DNA of 64,000 bases from Amycolatopsis mongoliensis (GTDB lineage: Bacteria; Actinomycetota; Actinomycetes; Mycobacteriales; Pseudonocardiaceae): the NCBI RefSeq assembly GCF_030285665.1, contig NZ_CP127295.1, forward strand, positions 10,602,001-10,666,000. The letters run 5' to 3'. Shown here in pieces: positions 34,001-41,725 of this stretch (within the stretch, counting starts at the first letter, position 1; the number at the start of each line of letters is the position of its first letter). The notes below the pieces were generated by a model. The model made no database searches, was not told the DNA's origin, and worked only from the letters and a program-made list of their open reading frames with translations. Position numbers and translations under genes: made by a program.

Positions 34001-34956
34001 CCGAAGTTGCCCGGCTCGGTGATCCGGTCGAACTCGACCTGACCCTGCGGCCCACGGTTCGGATCGGTGACGCCGGCGTCCGGGCCGTAGTCGCCGAGGT
34101 AGACGACGCCGGTCGGTTTGTCGACACTCATCCGGAACGGGTTGCGGAAGCCCATCGCGTAGATCTCCGGCCGGGTGTTCGCGGTCCCCGGCGCGAAGAG
34201 GTTGCCCGACGGGACCGTGTACGTCCCGTCGGCTTGCGGGTGGATCCGCAGCAGCTTGCCGCGCAGGTCGTTCGTGTTGCCGGACGAGCGTTGCGCGTCG
34301 AACTGCGGGTTGCGGGTGGTCCGTTCGTCGATCGGCGAGTAGCTGTCGGAGGAGAACGGGTTGGTGTCGTCGCCGGTGGTGAGGTAGAGGTTGCCGGCGG
34401 CGTCGAAGTCGATGTCACCCCCGACGTGGCAGCACTGGCCGCGGTCGTTGGCCACCTTGAGGACGACCTTCTCGCTGGCCAGGTCGAGGGTGTTGTCGGT
34501 CTTCAGGACGAACCGCGACAGGTGCAGCTCGCCCTTGAACGGCGCGAAGTCGGCTTCGGTGCCGTCGGTCGGCGCGTCACCGTCCGGTGTGGACAGCCGC
34601 GGTGAGTAGTACAGCCAGACGTAGCGGTTGGTGGCGAAGCCGGGGTCGGCGGCGACACCCTGGAGGCCTTCTTCGTCGTGGGTGTAGACGTTCAGCTTGG
34701 CCGCGACGGACGTCGCGCCGGCCGCGGTGGTGACGCGGACGGTGCCGTCGCGGGAGGTGTGCACGACCGAACGGTCCGGCAGGACGGCGAGCGACATCGC
34801 CTCGCCGAGCTCGGCCGCGCCGGTGGCGAGGGCGACCTGCTGGTAGTCCGCGGGCGGGATGTCCGCTCTGGCCGGAGCGTCGACGGTGAGCAGGAGGCCG
34901 GCGCCCAGGAGCGCGGTGCCGAACAGCCTCGCCCACTTCGGTGGGGACGGAGACAT
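31078..34956 (-). CDS. Secreted PQQ-type sugar dehydrogenase/PKD/CBM6/ThuA multidomain protein
   Basis: A 1292-residue exported protein. Signal peptide about 1-31. Residues 40-480 form a soluble glucose/sorbosone dehydrogenase beta-propeller (VAADPGFATNRYVWLYYSPR, CCHVGGDIDFDAAGNLYLTT, PEIYAMGFRNPFRMSVD, DYGPDAG, FGPDGALYVLDYG). A PKD domain follows (LSYRWDFGDGQTS), then an intervening Ig-like region, and two CBM6-type domains (GYTDDGDWISF; GYIENGDWAGYASVS). A ThuA domain comes next (VFSKTAGFRHDSIPAGIQA, YLGIHAAADTEYDWPWYG, AFYTGLGHT), and a third CBM6 ends the protein. AGGAAGGA precedes ATG 34956. Likely oxidises or remodels polysaccharide-bound sugars outside the cell. Confidence 0.88.
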   Translation of the reverse strand: MSPSPPKWARLFGTALLGAGLLLTVDAPARADIPPADYQQVALATGAAELGEAMSLAVLPDRSVVHTSRDGTVRVTTAAGATSVAAKLNVYTHDEEGLQGVAADPGFATNRYVWLYYSPRLSTPDGDAPTDGTEADFAPFKGELHLSRFVLKTDNTLDLASEKVVLKVANDRGQCCHVGGDIDFDAAGNLYLTTGDDTNPFSSDSYSPIDERTTRNPQFDAQRSSGNTNDLRGKLLRIHPQADGTYTVPSGNLFAPGTANTRPEIYAMGFRNPFRMSVDKPTGVVYLGDYGPDAGVTDPNRGPQGQVEFDRITEPGNFGWPYCTGSNTTTETYNHFTFPSGPSGAKYDCAGGPTNSSFRNTGLAKLPVPKPAWIKYAGDEGSPPEFGSGSESPMGGPVYRYDAASTSTVKFPQSLDGKYFAGEYGRKWIKAVTVNADGSRGTIEDFPWTGTQVMDMAFGPDGALYVLDYGTGDDNQALHRIEYLAGTNRNPVAKAAADKTSGPNPLTVTFSSAGSSDPEGGALSYRWDFGDGQTSTSANPAHTYTTNGTYSPTLTVSDPEGLTGTASLVVTVGNTAPSISLGVPADGQLFSFGDTVPFQVTGSDPEDGPLDCSKVKVTYLLGHDSHQHQITQQTGCSGSIAVPVDGEHDAAANIFGVFDAQYTDNGGLTSHSVHKLQPRHRQGEHFSAQSGIQLADHGSAEGGRTVGYTDDGDWISFTPYALGNATSISARVSSGGPGGTLEVRAGSPTGTLLGSAAVANTGDWDTFQTVTANLANRPSGTTTLYLVFKGVTGQGNLFDVDAFTFTTATQAGAVEGESFTSGSGVQIAPHASASGGNTLGYIENGDWAGYASVSTAGARTFTARVSSAGAGGTIEIRSGSATGTLLGTVSVPSTGDWEVFQTVTASVSSGSGPLFLVFRGGSGSLFDIDTFSLSTMPTQVDPAYDVLVFSKTAGFRHDSIPAGIQAIRELGAAQGFGVTATEDASVFTATELAKYRAVIFLSTTGDVLDATQQAAFESYVEGGGGYLGIHAAADTEYDWPWYGTLVGAWFKSHPAIQAARFVTEDGTHPATAHLPAVWTRTDELYNYRTNPRGNVHVLQTLDESSYTGGEMGADHPITWCHPQGAGRAFYTGLGHTIESYADTAFRTELLGGIRYAAGVVPADCGSSPATTVEGESFTSGSGVQIAPHAPASGGNTLGYIENGDWAGYASVSTAGITRFSAVVSSAGAGGTIEIRDGSATGTLLGTVTVPVTGGWETFQTVSATVTPGSGPLHLVFRGGAGSLFDVDTLTVS

Positions 34957-35091
34957 GCCTGTTCCTTCCTGATTTTGAGCGTGCTTCGCCCCGGTGTGGC
35001 GCGAAGCCGGTTTCGATCGCCTTCCGACGGGGCTGGCGGTCACCCGCTGAACAGAAGCGTTGATGCGTGCGTGAGCGGTCTGCCGCGGCTT

Positions 35092-35137
35092 GTCGTGAGT
35101 GGTTAGGGCGGTTAGAACCGCCCTAACCACTCACGAC
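35092..35137. repeat. Long palindrome, class 1, copy identical to 47218-47263
   Basis: A 46-bp palindrome starting GTCGTGAGTGGTTAGGGCGG and closing on its complement. It is 23 bases past the last ebo-region gene on the minus strand and identical over its full length to the element at 47218-47263. It may end the ebo transcript. Confidence 0.88.
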
Positions 35138-35160
35138 GCTGGCGGCAGGGTGCGGCACCC

Positions 35161-36165
35161 TTACGGTTTCGAGGAGAAGGCGGCGTCGAACGCCGCCGTG
35201 GGTGGGGTGAAGTTGAGCTTGCGGACGAACTCGAGCGCTTCGGGAGCGCCGATGAGCCGGTCCATGCCCGCGTCCTCCCACTCGATGGAGATCGGGCCGT
35301 CGTAACCGATGGCGTTGAGCATCCGGAAGACGTCCTCCCAGGGGACGTCTCCGTGGCCGGTGGACACGAAGTCCCAGCCGCGGCGCGGGTCGGCCCAGGG
35401 CAGGTGGGAGCCGAGCCGGCCGTTGCGGCCGTTGAGCTGCTTGCGGGCCTCCTTGCAGTCGACGTGGTAGATGCGGTCCTTGAAGTCCCACAGGAACCCG
35501 GCCGGGTCGAGGTCCTGCCAGACGAAGTGCGACGGGTCGAAGTTCAGCCCGAACGCCTCGCGGTGGCCGATCGCCTCGAGCGTCCGGACCGTGCTCCAGT
35601 AGTCGTAGGCGATCTCGCTCGGGTGCACCTCGTGGGCGAAGCGCACGCCGACCTCGTCGAACACGTCCAGGATCGGGTTCCAGCGGGCGGCGAAGTCGGC
35701 GTACCCGCGTTCGATCATCGACGGCGGCACCGGCGGGAACATCGCCACCGTGTGCCAGATCGACGACCCGGTGAAGCCGACCACAGTGGACACTCCGAGC
35801 TTCGCCGCGGCGCGGGCGGTGGTCTTCATCTCCTCCGCCGCCCGCTGCCGGACGCCCTCGGGCTCGCCGTCGCCCCAGATCCGGGCCGGCAGGATGGCCT
35901 CGTGCCGCTCGTCGATCGGGTGGTCGCAGACGGCCTGGCCGAGCAGGTGGTTCGAGATCGCCCACACCTTGAGGTCGTACTTGGCCAGTGTCGCCAGCTT
36001 CGCCTGGACATAGCCGTCTTCCGCCACCGCTCGATCCACTTCGAAGTGGTCACCCCAGCAGGCGATTTCGAGGCCTTCGTAGCCCCAGCCGCTCGCCAGC
36101 TCGCACACCTCCTCGAACGGCAGATCGGCCCACTGCCCGGTGAACAGGGTCAACGGTCGTGCCAT
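35161..36165 (-). CDS. TIM-barrel sugar phosphate isomerase/epimerase, end of ebo operon
   Basis: A 334-residue xylose-isomerase-like TIM barrel. Motifs: [53 protein letters not shown] (metal Glu/His), [22 protein letters not shown] and [14 protein letters not shown], covering the usual metal ligands. It follows the EboF-like gene by 21 bases, so it is probably the last gene of the operon. A keto-aldose isomerase or epimerase activity on a cyclitol or sugar intermediate is plausible. Confidence 0.85.
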   Translation of the reverse strand: MARPLTLFTGQWADLPFEEVCELASGWGYEGLEIACWGDHFEVDRAVAEDGYVQAKLATLAKYDLKVWAISNHLLGQAVCDHPIDERHEAILPARIWGDGEPEGVRQRAAEEMKTTARAAAKLGVSTVVGFTGSSIWHTVAMFPPVPPSMIERGYADFAARWNPILDVFDEVGVRFAHEVHPSEIAYDYWSTVRTLEAIGHREAFGLNFDPSHFVWQDLDPAGFLWDFKDRIYHVDCKEARKQLNGRNGRLGSHLPWADPRRGWDFVSTGHGDVPWEDVFRMLNAIGYDGPISIEWEDAGMDRLIGAPEALEFVRKLNFTPPTAAFDAAFSSKP

Positions 36166-36186
36166 GTCTGACCTCCTGGATGAGTC

Positions 36187-37554
36187 CTACTCGGTACGGA
36201 CCGCCGCTAGCAGCAGATCCTTGACTTCGGTGGCGTGGATCTTTTCGCGCGCGAGCGCCGGATCGGAGCACAGCAGCACAGGCCCGTCTTCGGGAGAGTC
36301 GGGCAGGCGCCCGTGGCTGCCGCGCACCGGCGTGGGGTCGAGCGGGACGACCTGCATCGAGTAGCGCAGACCGAGTTTCTTGCGGACGAGCGCGGACGCC
36401 GCCTTCAGCTTCACCGCCGGATCGTCCGGGTCGAAGAACAGCTCGGCCGGGTCGTAGCCGGGCTTGCGGTGGATCTCGACGGTCTTCGCGAAGTCCGGCG
36501 CGCGGTCGTCGTCGAGCCAGTAGTAGTACGTGAACCACGCGTCCGGCTCCGCGATCGCGACCAGTTCGCCCGCGCGTTGGTGGTCGATCCCGATGCTCGC
36601 CTGCCCCGGACGATCCAGGACGACGTCCACACCGGACAGTCCGGCGACGATGTCCCGCACCCGCGGGATGTCGGCGGGGTCGGCTACGTAGACGTGCGCG
36701 ACCTGGTGGTCCGCCACCGCGAACGCCCTTGACGTCCACGGGTCCAGGTACTCCATGCCGGCCTGGACGTACACGCTGAGCAGGCCCTCGCGACGCAGCG
36801 CCCGGTTGATGTCCACCGGCCGGCTCGCGTTGGTGATGCCGTACTCCGAGAGCGCGACGACGGTGTGCCCGCCGGCGGCCGCGAAGTCCAGCAAGGGCTT
36901 CAACGCGGTGTCGATCTCGCGCGCGGCAGCTTCGGCCTGGGGCGCGTCCGGGCCGAAACGCTGCAGGTCGTAGTCCAGGTGCGGGAGGTAGACGAGCGTG
37001 GTGTCCGGCTGGTCTTCCGCCATGATCTTCTGCGCCGCGGCGATGATCCACTTCGACGACGTGATCGCCGCCGTCGGCCCCCAGTAGGTGAACAGCGGGA
37101 ACTCGCCGAGCGCGCCGACGAGCCGGTCGTGCAGCTGCGGCGGGTGGGTGTAGGCGTCCGGGGACTTCTTGCCGTCGGCGTGGTAGATCGGCCGCGGGGT
37201 CACCGTGAGGTCGACGTCCATGCCCATCGCGTACCACCAGCAGACGTTGGCGACCTTGTGGCCGGCCTGCGCGCGGCGGGCGGCGTCCCAGAACTTGTCG
37301 CCCTGGACCAGCTTGTTGTGCTGGCGCCAGAGGAGGATCTCGCCGAGGTCGCGGAAGTACCAGCCGTTGCCGACGATGCCGTGCTCGGCCGGCTGCAGCC
37401 CGGTGAGGAAGGTCGACTGCACCGAGCAGGTCACCGCCGGGAACACCGTGTCGAGCTGCGCGGTGAAGCCGGGCTCGGCCATCCTGCGCAGGTTGGGCAT
37501 GTGCGGGAGCAGCCGAGGCGTCAGGCCGACGACGTCGAGGACCAGCAAACTCAT
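36187..37554 (-). CDS. eboF: EboF-like alkaline phosphatase-superfamily phosphodiesterase
   Basis: A 455-residue protein of the nucleotide pyrophosphatase/phosphodiesterase type. LLVLDVVGLTPRLLPHMPNL contains the first metal Asp. FPAVTCSVQSTFLTGLQPAE places a Thr nucleophile near residue 40, then HGIVGNGWYF. Later metal residues appear in YLPHLDYDLQRFG, VVALSEYGI and VDVVLDR-like segments. There is no signal peptide. It starts by ATGA overlap with eboE. In ebo clusters this enzyme is a standard member. The expected reaction is hydrolysis of a phosphodiester or pyrophosphate bond on a pathway intermediate. Confidence 0.85.
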   Translation of the reverse strand: MSLLVLDVVGLTPRLLPHMPNLRRMAEPGFTAQLDTVFPAVTCSVQSTFLTGLQPAEHGIVGNGWYFRDLGEILLWRQHNKLVQGDKFWDAARRAQAGHKVANVCWWYAMGMDVDLTVTPRPIYHADGKKSPDAYTHPPQLHDRLVGALGEFPLFTYWGPTAAITSSKWIIAAAQKIMAEDQPDTTLVYLPHLDYDLQRFGPDAPQAEAAAREIDTALKPLLDFAAAGGHTVVALSEYGITNASRPVDINRALRREGLLSVYVQAGMEYLDPWTSRAFAVADHQVAHVYVADPADIPRVRDIVAGLSGVDVVLDRPGQASIGIDHQRAGELVAIAEPDAWFTYYYWLDDDRAPDFAKTVEIHRKPGYDPAELFFDPDDPAVKLKAASALVRKKLGLRYSMQVVPLDPTPVRGSHGRLPDSPEDGPVLLCSDPALAREKIHATEVKDLLLAAVRTE

Positions 37555-38678
37555 TCCGTAACCTCTTCCAAGCCCAGTTCGATCAAGGAACGCCGCGCCC
37601 AGTCGAGCTCGGCGGCGATGCCCGCGACGAGCCCGGCGTCGTCGGCGGGTGCGTCCGGGAGCACCTGCCAGGTGTAGGTCTCGACCTCGACGTGGTCGGT
37701 GCGCGCGGTCGCGCCGCCGAACAGCTCGGCCAAGGTCGCGGCCAGCACCGGCCGGGTCGAGGTCAGCGGCGGCGCCGGGTCGGCGTGCAGCGGCACGTGG
37801 AAGTGCACCCGCCACGGCGCCTCGCCGGGCAGTCCCCCGGCCAACGCGAGGTCCAGGTCGTCGGCGCCCGGTGGAGCGCTTTCGTTGCTCTGGTGCAGGA
37901 ACCGCGGTTCCACGAACGATTCCAGGGCCTTCCGGGTCGCGGGATCAGCGGGGCTCGCGGCTTCCAGTGCCGCCGACGCCTGGAGCTTGACGACGTCGAG
38001 CCCGGCGGCCGCCAACCGCCCGAGCGCGGCGCCGGGGTCCTCGAACCCGACCGCGAGGTGACAGGTGTCGAGGCAGACGCCGAGCCAATTCTTGTCCACT
38101 TCGGACAGCAACGCGGCCGCCTGCGTCGTCGTCTCGATGACGCAGCCGGGCTCGGGCTCGAACGCCACGCGGACCGGACGGTCCTGCCTGGCCAGCCCCT
38201 TGGCCAGCAGTTCGAGCTGGCCACCGTCGTCCCGCCACTCCGTGCGCCACCCCAGCGGCAACGTCGAGACGCTGCCGCGGACGGCGTCCTCCGGCATCAG
38301 CTCGGCGAGCAGCCGAGCCAGGTCGAGGGTGTACTGCGTCCGCTCGGGCGTCGACCAGTCCGGCCGGTACACCTTGTGCTTGACGACCGGGTCGTGGAAG
38401 CCCTGGTAGGGGAACCCGTTGAGGGTGACGACCTCCAGGCCGCGCGCGGCCAGTTCGCCGCGGAGCCGCGAGACCGCCGCCGGGTCGGCGACCAGCTCGC
38501 TCGCCACCGGGCGGGCCAGCCACAGGCCGAGCCCCAGCCGGTCCACCCCCAGCCGTTCCCGGACCGGCTCGCCGAAGCGGGCCAGCTGGGTGAGCACACC
38601 GGCGAGGTCCTCGGCCTGGTGCACGTTGGTGCAGTAGGCGAGGTGGACGGGCGTGCCGTCGGGGTGCCGGAACCTCAC
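37551..38678 (-). CDS. eboE: EboE-type metabolite-traffic TIM-barrel protein
   Basis: A 375-residue protein with the EboE pattern: HLAYCTNVHQAEDLAGVLTQ, LGLGLWLARPVASEL, ARGLEVVTLNGFPYQGFHDP, VYRPDWSTPERTQYTLDLA, VAFEPEPGCVIETT, WLGVCLDTCHLAVGFEDP and FHVPLHADP. It has a xylose-isomerase-like barrel with Glu, Asp and His metal ligands. The GTG at 38678 overlaps the EboB stop (GTGA), giving tight coupling. In cyanobacteria the ebo set is tied to moving a precursor across the inner membrane. The product here is unknown. Confidence 0.9.
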   Translation of the reverse strand: MRFRHPDGTPVHLAYCTNVHQAEDLAGVLTQLARFGEPVRERLGVDRLGLGLWLARPVASELVADPAAVSRLRGELAARGLEVVTLNGFPYQGFHDPVVKHKVYRPDWSTPERTQYTLDLARLLAELMPEDAVRGSVSTLPLGWRTEWRDDGGQLELLAKGLARQDRPVRVAFEPEPGCVIETTTQAAALLSEVDKNWLGVCLDTCHLAVGFEDPGAALGRLAAAGLDVVKLQASAALEAASPADPATRKALESFVEPRFLHQSNESAPPGADDLDLALAGGLPGEAPWRVHFHVPLHADPAPPLTSTRPVLAATLAELFGGATARTDHVEVETYTWQVLPDAPADDAGLVAGIAAELDWARRSLIELGLEEVTE

Positions 38679-39526
38679 TTGCGCGCACCTCGCAGGATCG
38701 AGTTGCCCGCGAACTCGGCAGGCGCGGTGTCCGGCTCGAGGTCGAGCCGCCCGCTCTGGCCGTAGAACTCGACGGGGTTGCGCCACAGCACCCGGTCGAC
38801 GTCGTCCTCGGTGAACCCGGCGGCCAGCATCGCGTCGCCGGTCCTGCGGGTCTTGAGCGGGTCGCTCTTGCCCCAGTCGGCGGCCGAGTTCACCAGCACC
38901 TTTTCGGTCCCGTATTCGCGCAGGATGGCCACCATCCGCTCTTCGTCCATCTTCGTGTCCGGGTAGATCGAGAACCCCATCCAGGAGCCCGACTCCTTGA
39001 CCATCGCGACGGTCATCTCGTTGAGGTGGTCGAGCACCACGCGCTCGGGTGCGATCCCCGACTCGCGGACGACGGCGATGCTGCGCTCGGTCCCGGCGGC
39101 CTTGTCGCGGTGCGGGGTGTGCACGAGGGCGGGCAGGTCGTGGTCGATCGCCAGCGCGAGCTGCGCGGCGAACGCCTCGTCCTCCTCCGCGGTCATCGAG
39201 TCGTAGCCGATCTCGCCGACCGCGACCACGCCGTCCTTCTCCAGATAGCGCGGCAGGAGGTCCAGCACCGGCGCGCACCGCGGGTCGTTGGCCTCCTTGG
39301 GGTTCAGCGCGATCGTGCAGTGGTGGGCGATGCCGAACTGGCTCGCGCGGAACGGTTCCCAGCCGACGAGCGCGTCGAAGTAGTCGGTGAAACTGCCGAC
39401 GTTCGTGCGGGGCTGGCCCAGCCAGAACGCCGGCTCGACGAGCGCGCGGACGCCGGCGGCGTGCATGGCCGCGTAGTCGTCGGTGGTGCGGGAGCTCATG
39501 TGGATGTGCGGGTCGAAGATGCGCAT
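38675..39526 (-). CDS. eboB: EboB-type TatD-like metal hydrolase
   Basis: A 283-residue amidohydrolase/TatD-fold protein: MRIFDPHIHMSSRTTDDY (HxH), VAVGEIGYDSMTAEED, PALVHTPHRDKAAGTER, RVVLDHLNEMTV and VLVNSAADWGKSDPLKT, with the terminal metal Asp in NSAADWG. No signal peptide is seen. It overlaps EboA by one base and EboE by four. Its fixed position between EboA and EboE matches known ebo operons. Confidence 0.88.
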   Translation of the reverse strand: MRIFDPHIHMSSRTTDDYAAMHAAGVRALVEPAFWLGQPRTNVGSFTDYFDALVGWEPFRASQFGIAHHCTIALNPKEANDPRCAPVLDLLPRYLEKDGVVAVGEIGYDSMTAEEDEAFAAQLALAIDHDLPALVHTPHRDKAAGTERSIAVVRESGIAPERVVLDHLNEMTVAMVKESGSWMGFSIYPDTKMDEERMVAILREYGTEKVLVNSAADWGKSDPLKTRRTGDAMLAAGFTEDDVDRVLWRNPVEFYGQSGRLDLEPDTAPAEFAGNSILRGARK

Positions 39527-40071
39527 CAGGCGTCCTGTTCGGTCAGCAGCGGGAGGAGGTCGGCGGGCACGTCGCGGCCCGCGGCGGTGCGCTCGGCGGC
39601 GAACGACCGCATCATCCGCAGCAGCTCGTCGTCGGTCCGGCGGTCCAGCCCGGCCACCTCGGCCAGGGGGATGCCCATGAAGACGCACTTGAGGACGCCG
39701 TGGCGGTAGGCCGCGTCGTCCAGGTGGGCGGCGGCGTACTCCCCCATCGCGGCGGTGACGAGCCGGGGGTCGTTGGTCCGCAGCGCGTCGGCGACCAGGT
39801 CGAGCCCGGCAGCTCCTGTGTCCACAACGGACAGTCCACGGAGGACGGCCCGTTTTTCGGCGGCGTCGCCGTAGCGGTAGAGGTCGGGCATCTCGGCGGC
39901 CGCACCGGGTGCGGCCTGGAGCAGCCGGACGCGAGCGACGTCGTCGACCGTCCACCCCGGCGTGTCCGACGGACCGCGGCCGACGCGGCGGCCGACGCCG
40001 GGGAACAGCGTGCGCAACGCCGTCGCGTCGGTGGCGACCTTGCTCAGGGCTTCGTCGAGCCAGGCGTTCAC
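39526..40071 (-). CDS. eboA: EboA-domain protein
   Basis: A 181-residue all-helical protein of the EboA family: VDDVARVRLLQAAP, YRYGDAAEKRAVLRGLSVVD, LRTNDPRLVTAAMGEYAA, YRHGVLKCVFMGIPLAEVAG and LLRMMRSFAAERTAAGR. The alternating NDPRLV and YRHGVLK helices are typical. Biochemical role unknown; it is the name-giving marker of ebo clusters. It overlaps both neighbours (one base with EboB, four with the upstream TIM barrel). Confidence 0.9.
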   Translation of the reverse strand: MNAWLDEALSKVATDATALRTLFPGVGRRVGRGPSDTPGWTVDDVARVRLLQAAPGAAAEMPDLYRYGDAAEKRAVLRGLSVVDTGAAGLDLVADALRTNDPRLVTAAMGEYAAAHLDDAAYRHGVLKCVFMGIPLAEVAGLDRRTDDELLRMMRSFAAERTAAGRDVPADLLPLLTEQDA

Positions 40072-40889
40072 GCCGTCACCGCCTTCCGCAGGAACTCCAG
40101 GGACTCCCGCGCGATCCGCGGGGCTGCGTGGCTGTCCCGCGGCAGTTCCACCGCGACCAGCCCGCGGTACGGCGACAGCGCTTCCAGCACGGGCGGGAAG
40201 TCGATCTCGCCCCGCCCGAACTCCAGGTGCTCGTGGGTGCCGCGGCGCATGTCGTCGATCTGGACGTTCACCAGCCGCGGCAGCGCCCGCCGGACGCAGT
40301 CGGGCACCGACGCGGACTCGTTGCAGCGGCAGTGCCCGATGTCCAGTGTCAGGCCGAACCGCTCCGGGTCACCCAGGCGCCGGGCCAGCTCGAAATAGCC
40401 GTCGAGGTCCTCGACGAGCATCCCCGGCTCCGGCTCGAAGCCGAGCTTGACGTCGTGCTCGTCGGCCGCCTTGAGCACGTCGGCACACCCGTCGGCCAGC
40501 TGTGTCCAGGCGTCCTCGGCGGGAAGCTCGGCGGGCTTGGTCCCGCTCCAGAAGGAAACCGCTTCCGCCCCGAGGTCCGCGGCGATCTCGACCGCCCGGG
40601 TCAGGAACTCGATGCGCACGGCCCGGTCGGGGTCGAGGAACGTCGGCGAGTGCTTGCGCCACGGGTCCAGCAGGAACCGGGCCCCCGTCTCGACGACGAC
40701 GGCCAGCCCGAGCCGATCGAGGTCCGCGGCGACTTCGGCGGCGCGGCGGGCGAGATCCGGCCCGAACGGGTCGAGGTGCTGGTGGTCGAGGGTCAGCGCG
40801 ACGCCGTCGTAGCCCAGGTCCGCGAGGACGCGCAGGGCGTCGCCGAGGCGGTGGTTGGCGAAGCCGTTGGTGCCGTACCCGAACCTCAT
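40068..40889 (-). CDS. TIM-barrel sugar phosphate isomerase/epimerase inside ebo operon
   Basis: A 273-residue xylose-isomerase-like barrel: RFGYGTNGFANHRLGDALRV, GYDGVALTLDHQHLDPFGPD, VVVETGARFLLDP, LGFEPEPGMLVEDLDGYFEL, GLTLDIGHCRCNE and LVAVELPRDSHAAP. Metal-site Glu, Asp and His are all present. It starts and ends with 4-base overlaps (with EboC and EboA). It is an addition to the classical six-gene ebo set and may process a cyclitol or sugar phosphate. Confidence 0.85.
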   Translation of the reverse strand: MRFGYGTNGFANHRLGDALRVLADLGYDGVALTLDHQHLDPFGPDLARRAAEVAADLDRLGLAVVVETGARFLLDPWRKHSPTFLDPDRAVRIEFLTRAVEIAADLGAEAVSFWSGTKPAELPAEDAWTQLADGCADVLKAADEHDVKLGFEPEPGMLVEDLDGYFELARRLGDPERFGLTLDIGHCRCNESASVPDCVRRALPRLVNVQIDDMRRGTHEHLEFGRGEIDFPPVLEALSPYRGLVAVELPRDSHAAPRIARESLEFLRKAVTA

Positions 40890-41725
40890 GTCGGCGACAC
40901 CTTCCGGCTCAGCGCCCGCGCGATCGGGAACGCGGCGGCGACGGCCAGCGCCGAGCGCCACGCCCCGGTGCGGGCGATCAGCCCGGCCTGCAGCGGGATC
41001 ATGCCGTGGATGCCCGCGCCGACCGCCCGCCGGATCTTCGGCGCGGCCGGGTCGCGGACGGCGTCGTACTGCGCCCGCCCGGTGGTCACCGCGTACGCCC
41101 CGAGCAGCGCCGAGGCCAGCGGGCCGACGCGGCCGGCGGCGACGCGCACCCCGGCCGTGGCGGCGAGGGTGGCCGCCGGCAGGGCGGGCTTGGCACCGTC
41201 CACTTCGGACCTTGACAACGTCGTCACCGCGTAGGTGTGGGCCCCGACGGTCAGCGCCGCGGGCACGGCCGCGCGAGCGCCGCCCGCGCCGAGCAGGACG
41301 TCGAGCGCGCGGGCCGCGGCCATCGCGGCCGGTCCGAACACGGTCTCCTTGAGCACGAAGTCGTACGCCCAGACCGTCGCGGCCAGCGGCAGGGCGACGC
41401 GCAGCGCCCGTTTCCCGCCGGCGGCCGCGGCGATGCCCAGCCCGCCCGCGGTCAGCCCGGTGGCGACGCCGAGCGCGGTGCCCGGCTTGACCCGGCCGGA
41501 CGGGATCGGCCGCTCGGGCCGTTCCATCGCGTCGAGGTAGCGGTCGGTGTAGTCGTTGAGCGCCATGCCCGCCCAGTAGAGGCAGACGGACGCGCCGGTC
41601 AGAGCCAGCGTCCGGCGGCCGAACGGCCAGCCCGAGGCGGCGGCCCCGGCGACGGCGTCCCCGGGCACGGTCAGCGCCGCGGGCGCGCGGACGAGTTCGA
41701 CGAGCGCCTTCACCGGTTCGCCCAC
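40886..41725 (-). CDS. eboC: EboC-type UbiA-family prenyltransferase
   Basis: A 279-residue protein with seven to eight membrane helices. The first Asp-rich motif is YWAGMALNDYTDRYLDAMER followed by PERPIPSGRV, matching NxxxDxxxD of UbiA-superfamily enzymes. The second half has FVLKETVFGPAAMAAARALD and a later motif less conserved than in true UbiA. It would attach a prenyl diphosphate to a soluble acceptor at the inner membrane. It overlaps the inositol-phosphate-synthase-like gene by 16 bases and the TIM barrel by four. Confidence 0.85.
   Translation of the reverse strand: MGEPVKALVELVRAPAALTVPGDAVAGAAASGWPFGRRTLALTGASVCLYWAGMALNDYTDRYLDAMERPERPIPSGRVKPGTALGVATGLTAGGLGIAAAAGGKRALRVALPLAATVWAYDFVLKETVFGPAAMAAARALDVLLGAGGARAAVPAALTVGAHTYAVTTLSRSEVDGAKPALPAATLAATAGVRVAAGRVGPLASALLGAYAVTTGRAQYDAVRDPAAPKIRRAVGAGIHGMIPLQAGLIARTGAWRSALAVAAAFPIARALSRKVSPT

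Noticed and set aside
41212..41226. TTGACAACGTCGTCA resembling the GH92 operator
   Set aside because: It lies in the middle of the eboC coding sequence and is imperfect, so it is likely chance.
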